Notes under the pieces: generated by a model
The model's input: the letters and a program-made list of their open reading frames with translations, nothing else
Database searches by the model: none
Told to the model about the DNA's origin: nothing
Virus record (IMG/VR): IMGVR_UViG_3300042567_001646
Span: 1-56,302 of that record
From: a virus
DNA: 56,302 nt
Direction: 5' to 3' (one strand)
Program-made: the position numbers and the translations under genes
Shown here: positions 8,009 to 14,329 of the stretch, piece by piece
Numbering within the stretch: position 1 is the first letter of the stretch
Layout of the letters: each line of letters begins with the position of its first letter

Positions 8009-8212
8009 TTAATCCTTCTTTTCTACGTAACAGATTTCATAACCCATTAACGTGTGTTTTGTTTTTTTAAACTTACCATTAAGCGCCAGTGAGACCATCG
8101 GTCTCGACACGGCTATGTACGCAGCGACTTCGTCTTGTGTTTTAAAAATATGCCATTCATCTGTGTCTAGTTTACGCACACCGATTAAACCACGTCTATG
8201 CTTCTTGTTCAT
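8009..8212 (-). CDS. Small NUMOD1-like helix-turn-helix protein
   Basis: 67 aa. The core KTQDEVAAYIAVSRPMVSLA followed by LNGKFKKTKHTLMGY matches the short helix-turn-helix found in NUMOD1/IENR1 repeats of homing endonucleases (a VSRPMVSLALNGK-type recognition helix plus a YE-type ending). No GIY-YIG or HNH nuclease domain is attached, so it is a free-standing DNA-binding module: a remnant of an endonuclease or a small regulator. Start ATG 8212 has GGAAG upstream and overlaps the 66-aa gene by 17 bp. Confidence 0.7.
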   Translation of the reverse strand: MNKKHRRGLIGVRKLDTDEWHIFKTQDEVAAYIAVSRPMVSLALNGKFKKTKHTLMGYEICYVEKKD

Positions 8213-8396
8213 CTTTAACTTCCTTAAGTTGATATTTTAGAAATGTCCAACCGTCTTCAGCAATTTGGGGAATACTAACGAGTAAATCCCCACCATCTAA
8301 AACTTGTAACACTGTGCCTATCATTCCTTTACGGATACCTTTGACAATATCTTTAAGGTGGATGTTATGGACAACGACTTTACTTCCTTTTTGCAC
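8196..8396 (-). CDS. Small SH3-like beta protein
   Basis: 66 aa. Start is GTG at 8396 with AAAGGAG about 8 nt upstream. The sequence alternates short strands: KGSKVVVHN, GMIGTVLQVLDGGDLLVSI and GWTFLKYQLKEV. This is the pattern of a small SH3-like barrel, resembling modules that bind protein or nucleic-acid partners. It overlaps both neighbours by 17 bp. The fold is an inference from strand pattern; no function is assigned. Confidence 0.65.
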   Translation of the reverse strand: MQKGSKVVVHNIHLKDIVKGIRKGMIGTVLQVLDGGDLLVSIPQIAEDGWTFLKYQLKEVKDEQEA

Positions 8397-8568
8397 GGGC
8401 TTTCTCCTTTGCTTTATCAGCGGCGATATCTCTTTCGACTTCTAAGTAACCAAGCTTATGCTCTAACTGTAATCGGATCTTGTCATTACGTTCCATCTTA
8501 ATACTTAGTTTTAAAAATGTAATTGCTTTATCGTACGTTTCGAATGTACGCCCTAAGATTCTAATCAT
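8380..8568 (-). CDS. Small helical basic protein, 62 aa
   Basis: Almost entirely helical and charged: a short hydrophobic start (MIRILGRTFETYDKAITFLK) and then an alternating K/E/R helix ending in KAKEKARAKRK. GGAGGAGCAC precedes ATG 8568. It overlaps the 130-aa gene by 8 bp and the next gene by 17 bp. Probably a small nucleic-acid or protein-binding helix; family unknown. Confidence 0.65.
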   Translation of the reverse strand: MIRILGRTFETYDKAITFLKLSIKMERNDKIRLQLEHKLGYLEVERDIAADKAKEKARAKRK

Positions 8569-8953
8569 GTGCTCCTCCTTTCGTTACGGCTGGGTAAACC
8601 TGCAGCAAATCTTTTAACATCTCTGGTCGATCTGCATAGATCCGTTTACGCAGTAACTCTTTTGTTAACTGGTACATCGGATTGTTTTCATTAAACATCA
8701 CGTAGTAGTAGAACTCGGTGCCGTGTTTACAAACATACTTATCGTAATACAGATACTGCCCTGCAACTTGGTAGAAGTCTCTGATCGTTAGTCTTCCATC
8801 TCTTTCAAACACATTGTGTTTATAAATCTGGTACAGTGTTGTCGCTTTAACCAAGGCTGTTTTACTTCTTATCGCATCTAACTCTTCTATGTTATGTTCA
8901 ATCTTGTGGGCTTTGATATCAATAAACTTTGTAAAGAATTCTAGTGTTTTCAT
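8561..8953 (-). CDS. Hypothetical protein, 130 aa, in replication operon
   Basis: Helical and basic, with an aromatic-rich middle (DFYQVAGQYLYYDKYVCK, then TEFYYYVMFNENNPMYQL) and a C-terminal Arg/Lys helix (TKELLRKRIYADRPEML). Its ATG overlaps the TGA of the 59-aa gene (ATGA). Closely follows the SF3 helicase in one transcription unit, so a helicase or primase accessory role is a fair guess, but I see no diagnostic motif. Confidence 0.75.
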   Translation of the reverse strand: MKTLEFFTKFIDIKAHKIEHNIEELDAIRSKTALVKATTLYQIYKHNVFERDGRLTIRDFYQVAGQYLYYDKYVCKHGTEFYYYVMFNENNPMYQLTKELLRKRIYADRPEMLKDLLQVYPAVTKGGAHD

Positions 8954-9129
8954 AAGTAGTCCGCCATAATTGATTCTAAATCTTTAATTGCTATAATTTT
9001 AACTTCACCTGTTTTTGTAACTATCGTTATCTTACTATCGACAATTTTTACTTTTATACTTAGCTCTCGGTTGATATAGATTCCGTCAGGTTCTTTGACG
9101 AAACCCATATTCAGTAATTCAGTGTGCAT
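8950..9129 (-). CDS. Small hypothetical protein, 59 aa
   Basis: The ATG at 9129 overlaps the TGA of the helicase gene (TGATG), and its own TGA overlaps the next ATG (ATGA), so the frame is locked between two coupled genes. The protein starts MHTELLNMGFVKEPDGIYIN, continues as alternating strands (ELSIKVKIVDSKITIVTKTG) and ends with a short helix. It fills what would otherwise be a 175-bp gap. Likely a small beta protein; function unknown. Confidence 0.75.
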   Translation of the reverse strand: MHTELLNMGFVKEPDGIYINRELSIKVKIVDSKITIVTKTGEVKIIAIKDLESIMADYL

Positions 9130-10718
9130 CAGAGTAGCAACTTCTGGATTTCATTATCGAAGAAGGTGGTGCGTTTTACACCTTGTACATAATAAGAACC
9201 GTTCTTATGTATCATCGTTGCTTTGGCTAAGTGTCCTTCAATTAAATTTTGGAAACCGTTAGTACCTTTGTTACGAATTGCTTTGCGTCCATTGGCTTTA
9301 CAGTATTGTTCGTACATCCGATAGAGATCACTGCGCAACATTTCATCTTTGTTATTTGTCGTAACGTTAATGCATTCTTGCCAGAACATCCCGATGATGT
9401 CTGAGTCTACTCGGTACTGTAAGAACTTTTGTTCGATGTTATGTGGCTTTGGTTCTTGTTTAATCTTAAGTCCCTTATGCTTAAAGTAATTGAGATATAA
9501 CCAAGCTTGGATTTTAGGGTACTCTTCTGCCAACTTGTTTAAGAGGTTGGGGTCCTCTTTTACAATCTTAAAATCAAATGGGACTAAGATTAATCGTTTG
9601 AAAATAGGATCAAGTGCAGACCAGTCTCCAAAGTTAATCAACGAGTTAGCAATCACAAGCGGCGTTCCACAAACATTAACTTCATAGTTTCTGGAATACG
9701 CTGGACGAATGACAGTCATGATCTTATTGCCAAACTCATCGCGTCCACCTTCAGTAATTTCTTTAATGTTCTGTGTAGATGCAACCATGCGTTCATCGAT
9801 CTCATTAAAGATTAATAAACTTCTACCTTCGGTTGCAGCCAACGCGTCATCTTTTTTATACGAGCTTTGTGGTTGTGAGTTTAGATACTCAGCGTTCATA
9901 CGGACAGCATGCGGTCCAAGAATATCTTGTAAGACTTTGATGACTGTACTCTTACCGTTACGACCTGACTCACCGATAAAGTAAATCATCACTTGGTTGT
10001 AGTTGTATGGTGACATCAAGTACGCTAACACTTTATGAAAGTAAGCAACTCTATCTTTGTCGTTTAACATATACTCACTGATCAACTGTAACCATAATGT
10101 CGGTTCATCGTCTGTCGTGTTAATCGGAACTGGACTAATGTGCATCAAGTGTAAGTCTTGGGTATCTTTAAAGGCAACTGGTTTTAGATTGAAGCTGACT
10201 TTGCTCATGTCGAGAATCGCACGGCGTCCATCCGTGGTTTCAAAGTAGCGTAAGTTTTCGGTTGCATTCACAATGTCAGCACTCTTACGTATCGTAAAGA
10301 TAATTGCTGTCTTGATCCGTGCAGCTAATGCGTTGAGTCTACCTGGAACAAAGAATGCTTTGGCGTATCGGTAAAAGATTTCATCCTTTGCCGCTTCAGC
10401 TTCTTCAGCAACGACACTGAAAAAGTCTGTCAACATATTGCGTAGCTTGGTCTCGTCTTGTTCGAAGTGCCATAGACCATTGGTGTTGTCATAGACCAAC
10501 ATCTGTTCTTTGTCTTCGACATACTTGAAGTACGAACCTAACCACTCAAATGTTTTTTGTGGAATCGGAATCGCAGCATCACTTGTCAACTCAGCGACGA
10601 ACCTTTTAATTTCTGGTTCGGACAAGTTCGAACGATCTTGAAACATTGTGAATACTTCTTTCACGTGCTTACGAAGATGCGCTTTGTAACTCGTCAAGTA
10701 GTTATTAAAAACTGCCAT
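9129..10718 (-). CDS. SF3 helicase, D5/P4-primase C-terminal type
   Basis: 529 aa. Residues about 1-215 form a D5_N-like region; a superfamily 3 AAA+ core follows with Walker A GESGRNGKST (about 246-256), Walker B SLLIFNEID (about 300-308) and a sensor-like VCGTPLVIANS. The C-terminal ~110 residues look like the winged-helix region of phage/plasmid primase-helicases. It unwinds DNA at the phage fork, presumably with the TOPRIM primase at 19751-20689, since no primase catalytic motif is visible here. A TTGACA-N17-TATACT promoter lies 60 bp upstream and a GATAGGAGAT ribosome site precedes the ATG. Confidence 0.9.
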   Translation of the reverse strand: MAVFNNYLTSYKAHLRKHVKEVFTMFQDRSNLSEPEIKRFVAELTSDAAIPIPQKTFEWLGSYFKYVEDKEQMLVYDNTNGLWHFEQDETKLRNMLTDFFSVVAEEAEAAKDEIFYRYAKAFFVPGRLNALAARIKTAIIFTIRKSADIVNATENLRYFETTDGRRAILDMSKVSFNLKPVAFKDTQDLHLMHISPVPINTTDDEPTLWLQLISEYMLNDKDRVAYFHKVLAYLMSPYNYNQVMIYFIGESGRNGKSTVIKVLQDILGPHAVRMNAEYLNSQPQSSYKKDDALAATEGRSLLIFNEIDERMVASTQNIKEITEGGRDEFGNKIMTVIRPAYSRNYEVNVCGTPLVIANSLINFGDWSALDPIFKRLILVPFDFKIVKEDPNLLNKLAEEYPKIQAWLYLNYFKHKGLKIKQEPKPHNIEQKFLQYRVDSDIIGMFWQECINVTTNNKDEMLRSDLYRMYEQYCKANGRKAIRNKGTNGFQNLIEGHLAKATMIHKNGSYYVQGVKRTTFFDNEIQKLLL

Positions 10719-10780
10719 GTCTGTATCTCCTATCTTGGAATTATCCCGCTTTCATCGGGCTTTTTCCTACTTCTGCTATG

Positions 10781-10809
10781 AGTATAGCATAGTAGAATTT
10801 ATTTGTCAA
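10781..10809 (-). promoter_or_regulatory. Sigma70-type promoter of the helicase operon
   Basis: On the minus strand TTGACA (10809-10804), 17-bp spacer, TATACT (10786-10781), with TG at the extended -10 position. This is the best consensus promoter in the window. The leader then runs about 55 nt to the helicase ATG at 10718 and includes a GCCCG/CGGG hairpin at about 10744-10761. Confidence 0.85.
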
Positions 10810-10853
10810 CACATGCAACACAGAAAGTACACAGTCTGTGTAGTACATCTTGT

Positions 10854-11033
10854 TTACATTGTCAAGTAAAATATTAAACTTGCGAGTCCACCCACTGCTG
10901 CAGAAACTCCTAACACATAAAGCAGTCCTATAATAAATGGCAACCATCCAAACATGATCAGTTCATATACTGGTGTACGTTGGACAAACAACATAAAGAA
11001 TAAGGCGACACTAAATGCGACAATGAATACCAT
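10854..11033 (-). CDS. Small membrane protein (possible holin), 59 aa
   Basis: ATG at 11033 overlaps the TAA of the upstream 224-aa gene (TAATG). The protein is almost wholly hydrophobic, with two or three membrane segments: FIVAFSVALFFMLFV, MFGWLPFIIGLLYVLGV and AAVGGLASLIFYL, separated by a short polar turn (QRTPVYE). Size and topology fit class II holins or other small phage membrane proteins, but no endolysin is nearby, so holin is only one option. The TAA falls about 45 bp before the -35 of the next promoter. Confidence 0.7.
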   Translation of the reverse strand: MVFIVAFSVALFFMLFVQRTPVYELIMFGWLPFIIGLLYVLGVSAAVGGLASLIFYLTM

Positions 11034-11707
11034 TACTTTTTCTCCTTGCTGACGATGTCCGCTTCATAGAGGAAGTCGTCTGTGTCTTCGGTGACCCAAG
11101 CATGCTCTTGTTCACAGCTATACTCCTGGGTATTAATCTTCCAAGGTTTGTCTTTGTACTCCTTGGTCACGAAGCTCGGTTCATACCAGCGTAAGATCCG
11201 GTTGTTGGGTTGCAGTGCGAACTGTCCTGTCTCCAACATGATGAAGTGATGGGACTTATGTTCTTGGGGATCTTCGGATAACGTGAAGTCCATCCCGTTG
11301 TTCTCGTTCGCTCCCCATTGGATCGTGTACAAGTAAGTCCCTTCTAACGTCGTCCGGTTTTTCATCCTGACATCGACACTAGCATTATACACATAGTTCA
11401 AGGTCACTAAGCTAAAGACTTTAGAGAAGCAGTCCCACAACTGTAGACTATGGAATGGGTAAGTCTCCCAGACCTTTTCGTCTTCAGGGATCTTCCACGC
11501 CAAGGCAGAGATCGGTAACTTGTCCCGCATCATGCCATACTCGGTCAAGACTTGGAACAGTGCCGCCGAACCTTCGTTGCATCTGATTGAGATCAGAATT
11601 GCCTTTGTGTACTTGCCTACGTATTCAGGCGCATCAGGCTTGTCAAAAAAGAACCCATCCCGTACGTATACTTTCATTGGCGGCAAGCTTGCTTCGATGT
11701 ATGCCAT
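11033..11707 (-). CDS. Conserved phage hypothetical protein, 224 aa
   Basis: MAYIEASLPPMKVYVRDGFF opens a beta-rich protein containing HSLQLWDCFSKVFS, a LEGTYLYTIQWG strand, HKSHHFIMLETGQFALQPNN and NRILRWYEPSF. I recall this pattern from uncharacterised proteins of diverse phages; no biochemical role is known to me. The gene is visibly richer in G+C than its neighbours, suggesting recent acquisition. It is first of the minus-strand left arm, with a GGATAGGAGAT ribosome site and an extended -10 at 11725. Confidence 0.8.
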   Translation of the reverse strand: MAYIEASLPPMKVYVRDGFFFDKPDAPEYVGKYTKAILISIRCNEGSAALFQVLTEYGMMRDKLPISALAWKIPEDEKVWETYPFHSLQLWDCFSKVFSLVTLNYVYNASVDVRMKNRTTLEGTYLYTIQWGANENNGMDFTLSEDPQEHKSHHFIMLETGQFALQPNNRILRWYEPSFVTKEYKDKPWKINTQEYSCEQEHAWVTEDTDDFLYEADIVSKEKK

Positions 11708-11724
11708 AGTGATCTCCTATCCGT

Positions 11725-11733
11725 AGTATAACA
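11725..11733 (-). promoter_or_regulatory. Extended -10 promoter, TGTTATACT
   Basis: On the minus strand TGTTATACT lies about 18 nt before the ATG at 11707, with a GGATAGGAGAT ribosome site between. No consensus -35. The TATACTAC within it is also one copy of the iteron motif found at 12050-12131. Confidence 0.5.
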
Positions 11734-11772
11734 CAGGCAACACAGATATACACAACAACCTGCAGAACCTGT

Positions 11773-11817
11773 GCACCTGCTTCTGTGATAGCTGCCGAAC
11801 TCACGCACCTGCTTCTG
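11773..11817. repeat. 13-bp direct repeat GCACCTGCTTCTG
   Basis: Two identical copies at 11773-11785 and 11805-11817, 32 bp apart start to start (about three helical turns). That spacing would place two bound proteins on the same face of the DNA. They lie upstream of the minus-strand promoter at 11725. Confidence 0.7.
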
Positions 11818-11845
11818 GTAAGACAAGCGGTCGGTTTCTGGGTTT

Positions 11846-11854
11846 AGTATATCA
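11846..11854 (-). promoter_or_regulatory. Extended -10 site, TGATATACT
   Basis: Minus-strand TGATATACT, about 140 bp before the 224-aa gene. TGGACA is present upstream but 19 bp away. Possibly a second promoter for the left arm; the intervening leader contains the 13-bp repeats. Confidence 0.4.
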
Positions 11855-11952
11855 TACCTTAGCCGACATCTGTCCAGGATCGACTATGGTTGCGACTTAA
11901 CGTCCTACGAAGGGCTGGCGAATTAAGGTGCCATCTCTATGTGGTAGCGCAT

Positions 11953-12131
11953 GTAGTATAAGTAGGCACTTCCCTTGGAGTATCCTATAGAGTGTCTATT
12001 AGATATATATAATATAGGAGGTATAAGGACTGACTGATTGTTTAAAAGATATACTACTTATACTACTTATACTACTTTAGTCGTTGTAGACGGTATGTTT
12101 GCTCAAAGGCTTATACTACCTGTATACTACC
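11953..12131. repeat. TATACTAC iterons
   Basis: Three perfect head-to-tail copies of the 9-mer TATACTACT at 12050-12076, two more TATACTACC copies at 12112-12120 and 12123-12131, and an inverted 13-bp copy (GTAGTATAAGTAG) at 11953-11965. Another inverted TATACTAC is at 11723-11730. Iterons of this sort usually bind a replication initiator or a repressor. Because TATACT also resembles a -10 box, a transcriptional role is possible too. Confidence 0.75.
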
Positions 12132-12148
12132 ATTGGAGAAAAGGGCGC

Positions 12149-12170
12149 TAATATATATTTATATATATTA
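12149..12170. repeat. AT-only palindrome (candidate unwinding element)
   Basis: Perfect 10-bp inverted repeat TAATATATAT / ATATATATTA around a TT centre, 18 bp after the last iteron. All A/T, so easily melted, and placed where a DNA-unwinding element would be expected beside iterons. Confidence 0.65.
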
Positions 12171-12200
12171 TACCCCCTACAGCAATATTGCATTTAAGAA

Positions 12201-12240
12201 CCACCCCCCCCTATACCCCTATAGGTCACCCCCCTCCCCC
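12201..12240 (-). other. Potential G-quadruplex tract
   Basis: The plus strand has runs of 8, 4, 6 and 5 C within 40 bp. On the minus strand these are four G-runs of at least four, separated by loops of 1, 9 and 4 nt, enough for a G-quadruplex. It directly follows the AT palindrome. Confidence 0.6.
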
Positions 12241-12285
12241 ACATATACCATATGTACTACGACAATAGGTACACGTAAAAACGTC

Positions 12286-12361
12286 ATGCCGCAAGGCATC
12301 TACCTCTTCTGCGCGTCAGAGCCCACATAACCCGCCAGGGCACAGCAAACTTCCAGTTTGC
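12286..12361. other. Two short perfect hairpins in the control region
   Basis: ATGCC-GCAA-GGCAT at 12286-12299 has a GNRA tetraloop. GCAAACT-TCC-AGTTTGC at 12345-12361 has a 7-bp stem and 3-nt loop (GGA on the minus strand). Neither is followed by a T-run, so they are unlikely terminators. Confidence 0.5.
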
Positions 12362-12622
12362 GATCCGTGCATCATCAGATGTTATTAAGGCTCCCTACGT
12401 GTTATCATCCTTGGATTCATAAGTTTTTTCCGAGTACCTCTAGTTGTCATTACATATATTATGTTTCTTACCCCCCCTAATCAATCATATCTAATCCACA
12501 CCCAAGCACTTCGCTACCCGCTCAATCCGTTCTCCTCCTCCGGCCTCGCCCGGACTTGTTTTAAAAAGCACAGCACATCCTAGCCGTCAGCTACCCCCGC
12601 AAAACCAGAGGAGGGCATCATC

Positions 12623-12847
12623 ATGCCATTTTATATTCATGTTGGAGGGAAGGGTGAAACTACAAAAGTTTTCACTATTCAAGTTAAAGACCAAACTACT
12701 GGTCTTACTAATTCACTTACCTTGAGAGGTAATGTGAATTGGACAAGAGATGCAGGGAAAAATATCCTGCTCTCAATATCGAACGCAGTCGATCCTACTT
12801 TAGGGGCACCTGCGGGCTCCTATATTTTCGGCGAAAAGAAAAAGTAG
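12623..12847 (+). CDS. Small hypothetical protein, 74 aa, first rightward gene
   Basis: MPFYIHVGGKGETTKVFTIQ begins a small beta-rich protein with alternating strands (TNSLTLRGNVNW, then KNILLSISNAV) and a Gly/Pro-rich C-terminus ending in basic FGEKKK. An AGAGGAGGG ribosome site lies 7 nt before the ATG. It is followed 4 bp later by a very strong terminator, so it is probably expressed alone and at a high level, as many phage early genes are. Family not recognised; a small host-takeover factor is a reasonable guess only. Confidence 0.7.
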   Translation: MPFYIHVGGKGETTKVFTIQVKDQTTGLTNSLTLRGNVNWTRDAGKNILLSISNAVDPTLGAPAGSYIFGEKKK

Positions 12848-12850
12848 TTT

Positions 12851-12881
12851 GAAGGGATCTTCGGATCCCTTCCCTTTTTTT
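12851..12881 (+). terminator. Strong rho-independent terminator
   Basis: Nine-bp stem GAAGGGATC/GATCCCTTC with a TTCG tetraloop (12851-12872), then CC and T7. A textbook intrinsic terminator isolating the 74-aa gene. A second weak CCC-GAA-GGG hairpin with TTTT follows at about 12886-12898. Confidence 0.92.
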
Positions 12882-12913
12882 AAATCCCGAAGGGCTTTTA
12901 AATCCATTACATA

Positions 12914-12931
12914 GAATCTATACATAGATTC
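12914..12931. promoter_or_regulatory. 18-bp dyad, operator-like
   Basis: GAATCTAT-AC-ATAGATTC, a perfect 8+8 dyad with 2-bp centre. Such short-centred dyads are typical operator sites for dimeric regulators. It lies between the terminator and the leader of the 48-aa gene, where a promoter would be needed. Confidence 0.5.
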
Positions 12932-12946
12932 GTTTAATCACAATAT

Positions 12947-13031
12947 GTGGGATGTTCCCACTTAGGTTTTAGTACTTTCCATATAAAAAAGTACATATAT
13001 GAACTAATAAGGTAAATTCCTTTAATAGTTC
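12947..13031 (+). other. Hairpin-rich leader of the 48-aa gene
   Basis: Three successive inverted repeats: GTGGG/CCCAC (12947-12961), GTACTTT/AAAGTAC (12972-12994) and GAACTA/TAGTTC with an inner AAGG/CCTT (13001-13031). The ribosome site CTAGGAGGGG follows at 13048. This reads as a structured 5' untranslated region that could protect the message or control translation. Confidence 0.5.
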
Positions 13032-13063
13032 ACCAAAGCTTATTGCTCTAGGAGGGGCACAAC

Positions 13064-13210
13064 ATGCGTAAAAACGCAAAGACAAGTCGTTGGGTTTTAA
13101 TACAAAATTTTGATTTAAAATCAAAGACATTCAGTACTACATTTGACAAACCTGTTTTATATGAAGTTAATACAGGTCGTATTGTTACTAAATGGCCTAC
13201 AATTAAATAA
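13064..13210 (+). CDS. Small hypothetical protein, 48 aa
   Basis: The ATG at 13064 follows a near-perfect AGGAGGGG ribosome site (8 nt spacing). The 48-residue product starts MRKNAKTSRWVLIQNFDLKS and ends with TGRIVTKWPTIK. It is basic, with a strand-turn-strand look. Such a strong ribosome site and long structured leader argue that the small frame is real. Family unknown. Confidence 0.65.
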   Translation: MRKNAKTSRWVLIQNFDLKSKTFSTTFDKPVLYEVNTGRIVTKWPTIK

Positions 13211-13328
13211 TGCGGGATAGGCTGAACAACGTAAGTCCTATCTTGTGTCTATTAGCAGTTACCCTTCTGCTATAACAAAAAGGGAAACCAGGGTTGTGAC
13301 CTACACAAAGCTTATCTAGGAGGATAAT
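13211..13328 (+). other. Structured intergenic RNA before the 133-aa gene
   Basis: 118 bp between coding regions with several pairable arms: GATAGG/CCTATC (about 13214-13241), TAGCAG/CTGCTA (about 13251-13270), and an outer TTGTGT/ACACAA stem enclosing the second. It ends in a strong CTAGGAGG ribosome site. It may be a regulatory leader or a processed small RNA; no known riboswitch class recognised. Confidence 0.4.
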
Positions 13329-13730
13329 ATGTCTAAAAAACTAAAAGAACTGTATATTGCTTTAAACAATGCAATGAATTCTGGACGTATTGATGAAGAG
13401 TATCTTCAATACATTGATCGTCTTCAAGATGAAATACAAGCATTAGAAAATCAAACACAAGAACCTATGCAACAATTATCAATACTATCTGTCTATCACG
13501 TTCCATCACTAGAAAAATTGTATATTAAAGTTGTTGATGTAGATGGTCCACGTTATGTTTTAGAACTTGTTGAATATAAAGAAGATGCTTCTGTGTTCAA
13601 TCAAGATCAAGTCAAAGAATTACTTGAAGATTTTCGTTCACATAACAAAGACCAAGCTTACTTCTCTAATGAACTTCTTCATACTGAAATGAAAAAAGGT
13701 CTTGTTGAATTTCACAAGGAAATATTATGA
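13329..13730 (+). CDS. Hypothetical protein, 133 aa
   Basis: Residues 1-50 form a helical, coiled-coil-like segment (KELYIALNNAMNSGRIDEEY, then RLQDEIQALENQ). This is followed by a beta section (SILSVYHVPSLEKLYIKVVD) and a helical acidic C-terminus. CTAGGAGG precedes the ATG. It ends in an ATGA overlap with the 59-aa gene, so the two are co-translated. No family recognised; it belongs to the small rightward accessory block. Confidence 0.75.
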   Translation: MSKKLKELYIALNNAMNSGRIDEEYLQYIDRLQDEIQALENQTQEPMQQLSILSVYHVPSLEKLYIKVVDVDGPRYVLELVEYKEDASVFNQDQVKELLEDFRSHNKDQAYFSNELLHTEMKKGLVEFHKEIL

Positions 13731-13906
13731 CATTCGAAGAATTCTGTAAACAAGCTGAAGCATCTCCCTTCCACTGGGAGATCTTCGGCGAAATGAATGA
13801 ACTTCTACATGAAGGTTATTCAGAACAACAAGCTTATACCCAAGCATTAGCTTACGGATATGACTTGGAACAAGAAGCATTACGCTTTGAAAAAAGTCTA
13901 CAATAA
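13727..13906 (+). CDS. Small acidic helical protein, 59 aa
   Basis: ATG at 13727 overlaps the preceding TGA (ATGA), and AAGGAAA lies upstream inside the previous gene. The product MTFEEFCKQAEASPFHWEIF continues as acidic helices (EMNELLHEGYSEQQAYTQAL, then EQEALRFEKSLQ). Coupled translation and good start context support it. Function unknown. Confidence 0.7.
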   Translation: MTFEEFCKQAEASPFHWEIFGEMNELLHEGYSEQQAYTQALAYGYDLEQEALRFEKSLQ

Positions 13907-13912
13907 CATAGT

Positions 13913-13945
13913 AAACTACACAGACTTTACACACCTGTGTAGTTT
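13913..13945 (+). terminator. Intercistronic hairpin (partial terminator)
   Basis: A perfect 11-bp stem AAACTACACAG/CTGTGTAGTTT with an 11-nt loop, followed by GCGTTTAAT. The T-tract is weak, so it may attenuate or stabilise message ends rather than stop transcription fully. Confidence 0.5.
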
Positions 13946-13967
13946 GCGTTTAATGAAAGGAATAATT

Positions 13968-14138
13968 ATGGAACAGACAGTGTTACTTTCTCACAATGCT
14001 ATGATTCGTATAGCACAAATTCAACATGAACTTTCTGCTATAGAACAAGGATATACCGATATGCTTAATGGTAATGAAACTATTACAGATAGACTTCTTA
14101 TTTTAAGTTATGAATTATTAGACATAATTAGTAAATGA
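13968..14138 (+). CDS. Small hypothetical protein, 56 aa
   Basis: I place the start at ATG 13968 (MEQTVLLSHNAMIRIAQIQH), because GAAAGGAAT sits just upstream. An in-frame earlier TTG would read through the intercistronic hairpin and into the end of the 59-aa gene. The protein is helical throughout (QHELSAIEQGYTDML, then DRLLILSYELLDIISK). It is the third in a run of small genes each with its own AAAGGAA site. Function unknown. Confidence 0.65.
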   Translation: MEQTVLLSHNAMIRIAQIQHELSAIEQGYTDMLNGNETITDRLLILSYELLDIISK

Positions 14139-14151
14139 AAGGAACTTTTAA

Positions 14152-14328
14152 ATGAAAAAGTTAGAGACTAAATACGCACATCGTAGAGAACCCGATTACG
14201 TTTTATTTGAAATACTACAAGCATTGTTAGCTGCACGTGCAAAGATTCGTGCCAAAGATAACAAACGTTATGAAGAAAAACTTCAAACGATTATCGATGA
14301 ACTCTACCAAGAGTTAAGAGGAATATAA
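14152..14328 (+). CDS. Small basic helical protein, 58 aa
   Basis: ATG 14152 follows GAAAGGAAC. The product starts MKKLETKYAHRREPDYVLFE and continues as one long charged helix (LQALLAARAKIRAKDNKRYE, ending YQELRGI). Basic N-terminus, helical tail. One base separates it from the DprA-like gene, whose ribosome site (AAGAGGAATATAAT) lies within its last codons, so the two are co-expressed. Family unknown. Confidence 0.7.
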   Translation: MKKLETKYAHRREPDYVLFEILQALLAARAKIRAKDNKRYEEKLQTIIDELYQELRGI

Positions 14329-14329
14329 T

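Larger units (their letters stand above)
11708..12622. promoter_or_regulatory. Divergent non-coding control region / candidate replication origin
   Basis: 915 bp without a convincing gene, between divergent transcription units. It holds two minus-strand extended -10 sites, a 13-bp direct repeat, seven TATACTAC motifs, an AT-only palindrome, a C-rich tract able to form a G-quadruplex on the minus strand, and small hairpins. Iterons next to an AT-rich palindrome are the usual layout of a replication origin. No clear plus-strand -35/-10 pair was found; TATAAT at 12008-12013 lacks a partner. Confidence 0.6.

Noticed and set aside
10741-10947. 68-codon minus-strand frame over the helicase promoter
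   Set aside because: It runs through the TTGACA-N17-TATACT promoter and overlaps the membrane protein gene in another frame, with no ribosome site.
12031-12079. Leader peptide reading of the iterons (CTG start 8 nt after AGGAGG, product rich in Ile-Leu-Leu)
   Set aside because: Tempting as a branched-chain attenuator, but CTG starts are rare, there is no terminator/antiterminator pair, and the same motif occurs inverted elsewhere, so DNA iterons explain it better.
12133-12330. 65-codon plus-strand frame in the control region
   Set aside because: It starts at TTG, spans the AT palindrome and the C-rich tract, and gives a Tyr/Ile/Pro low-complexity peptide.
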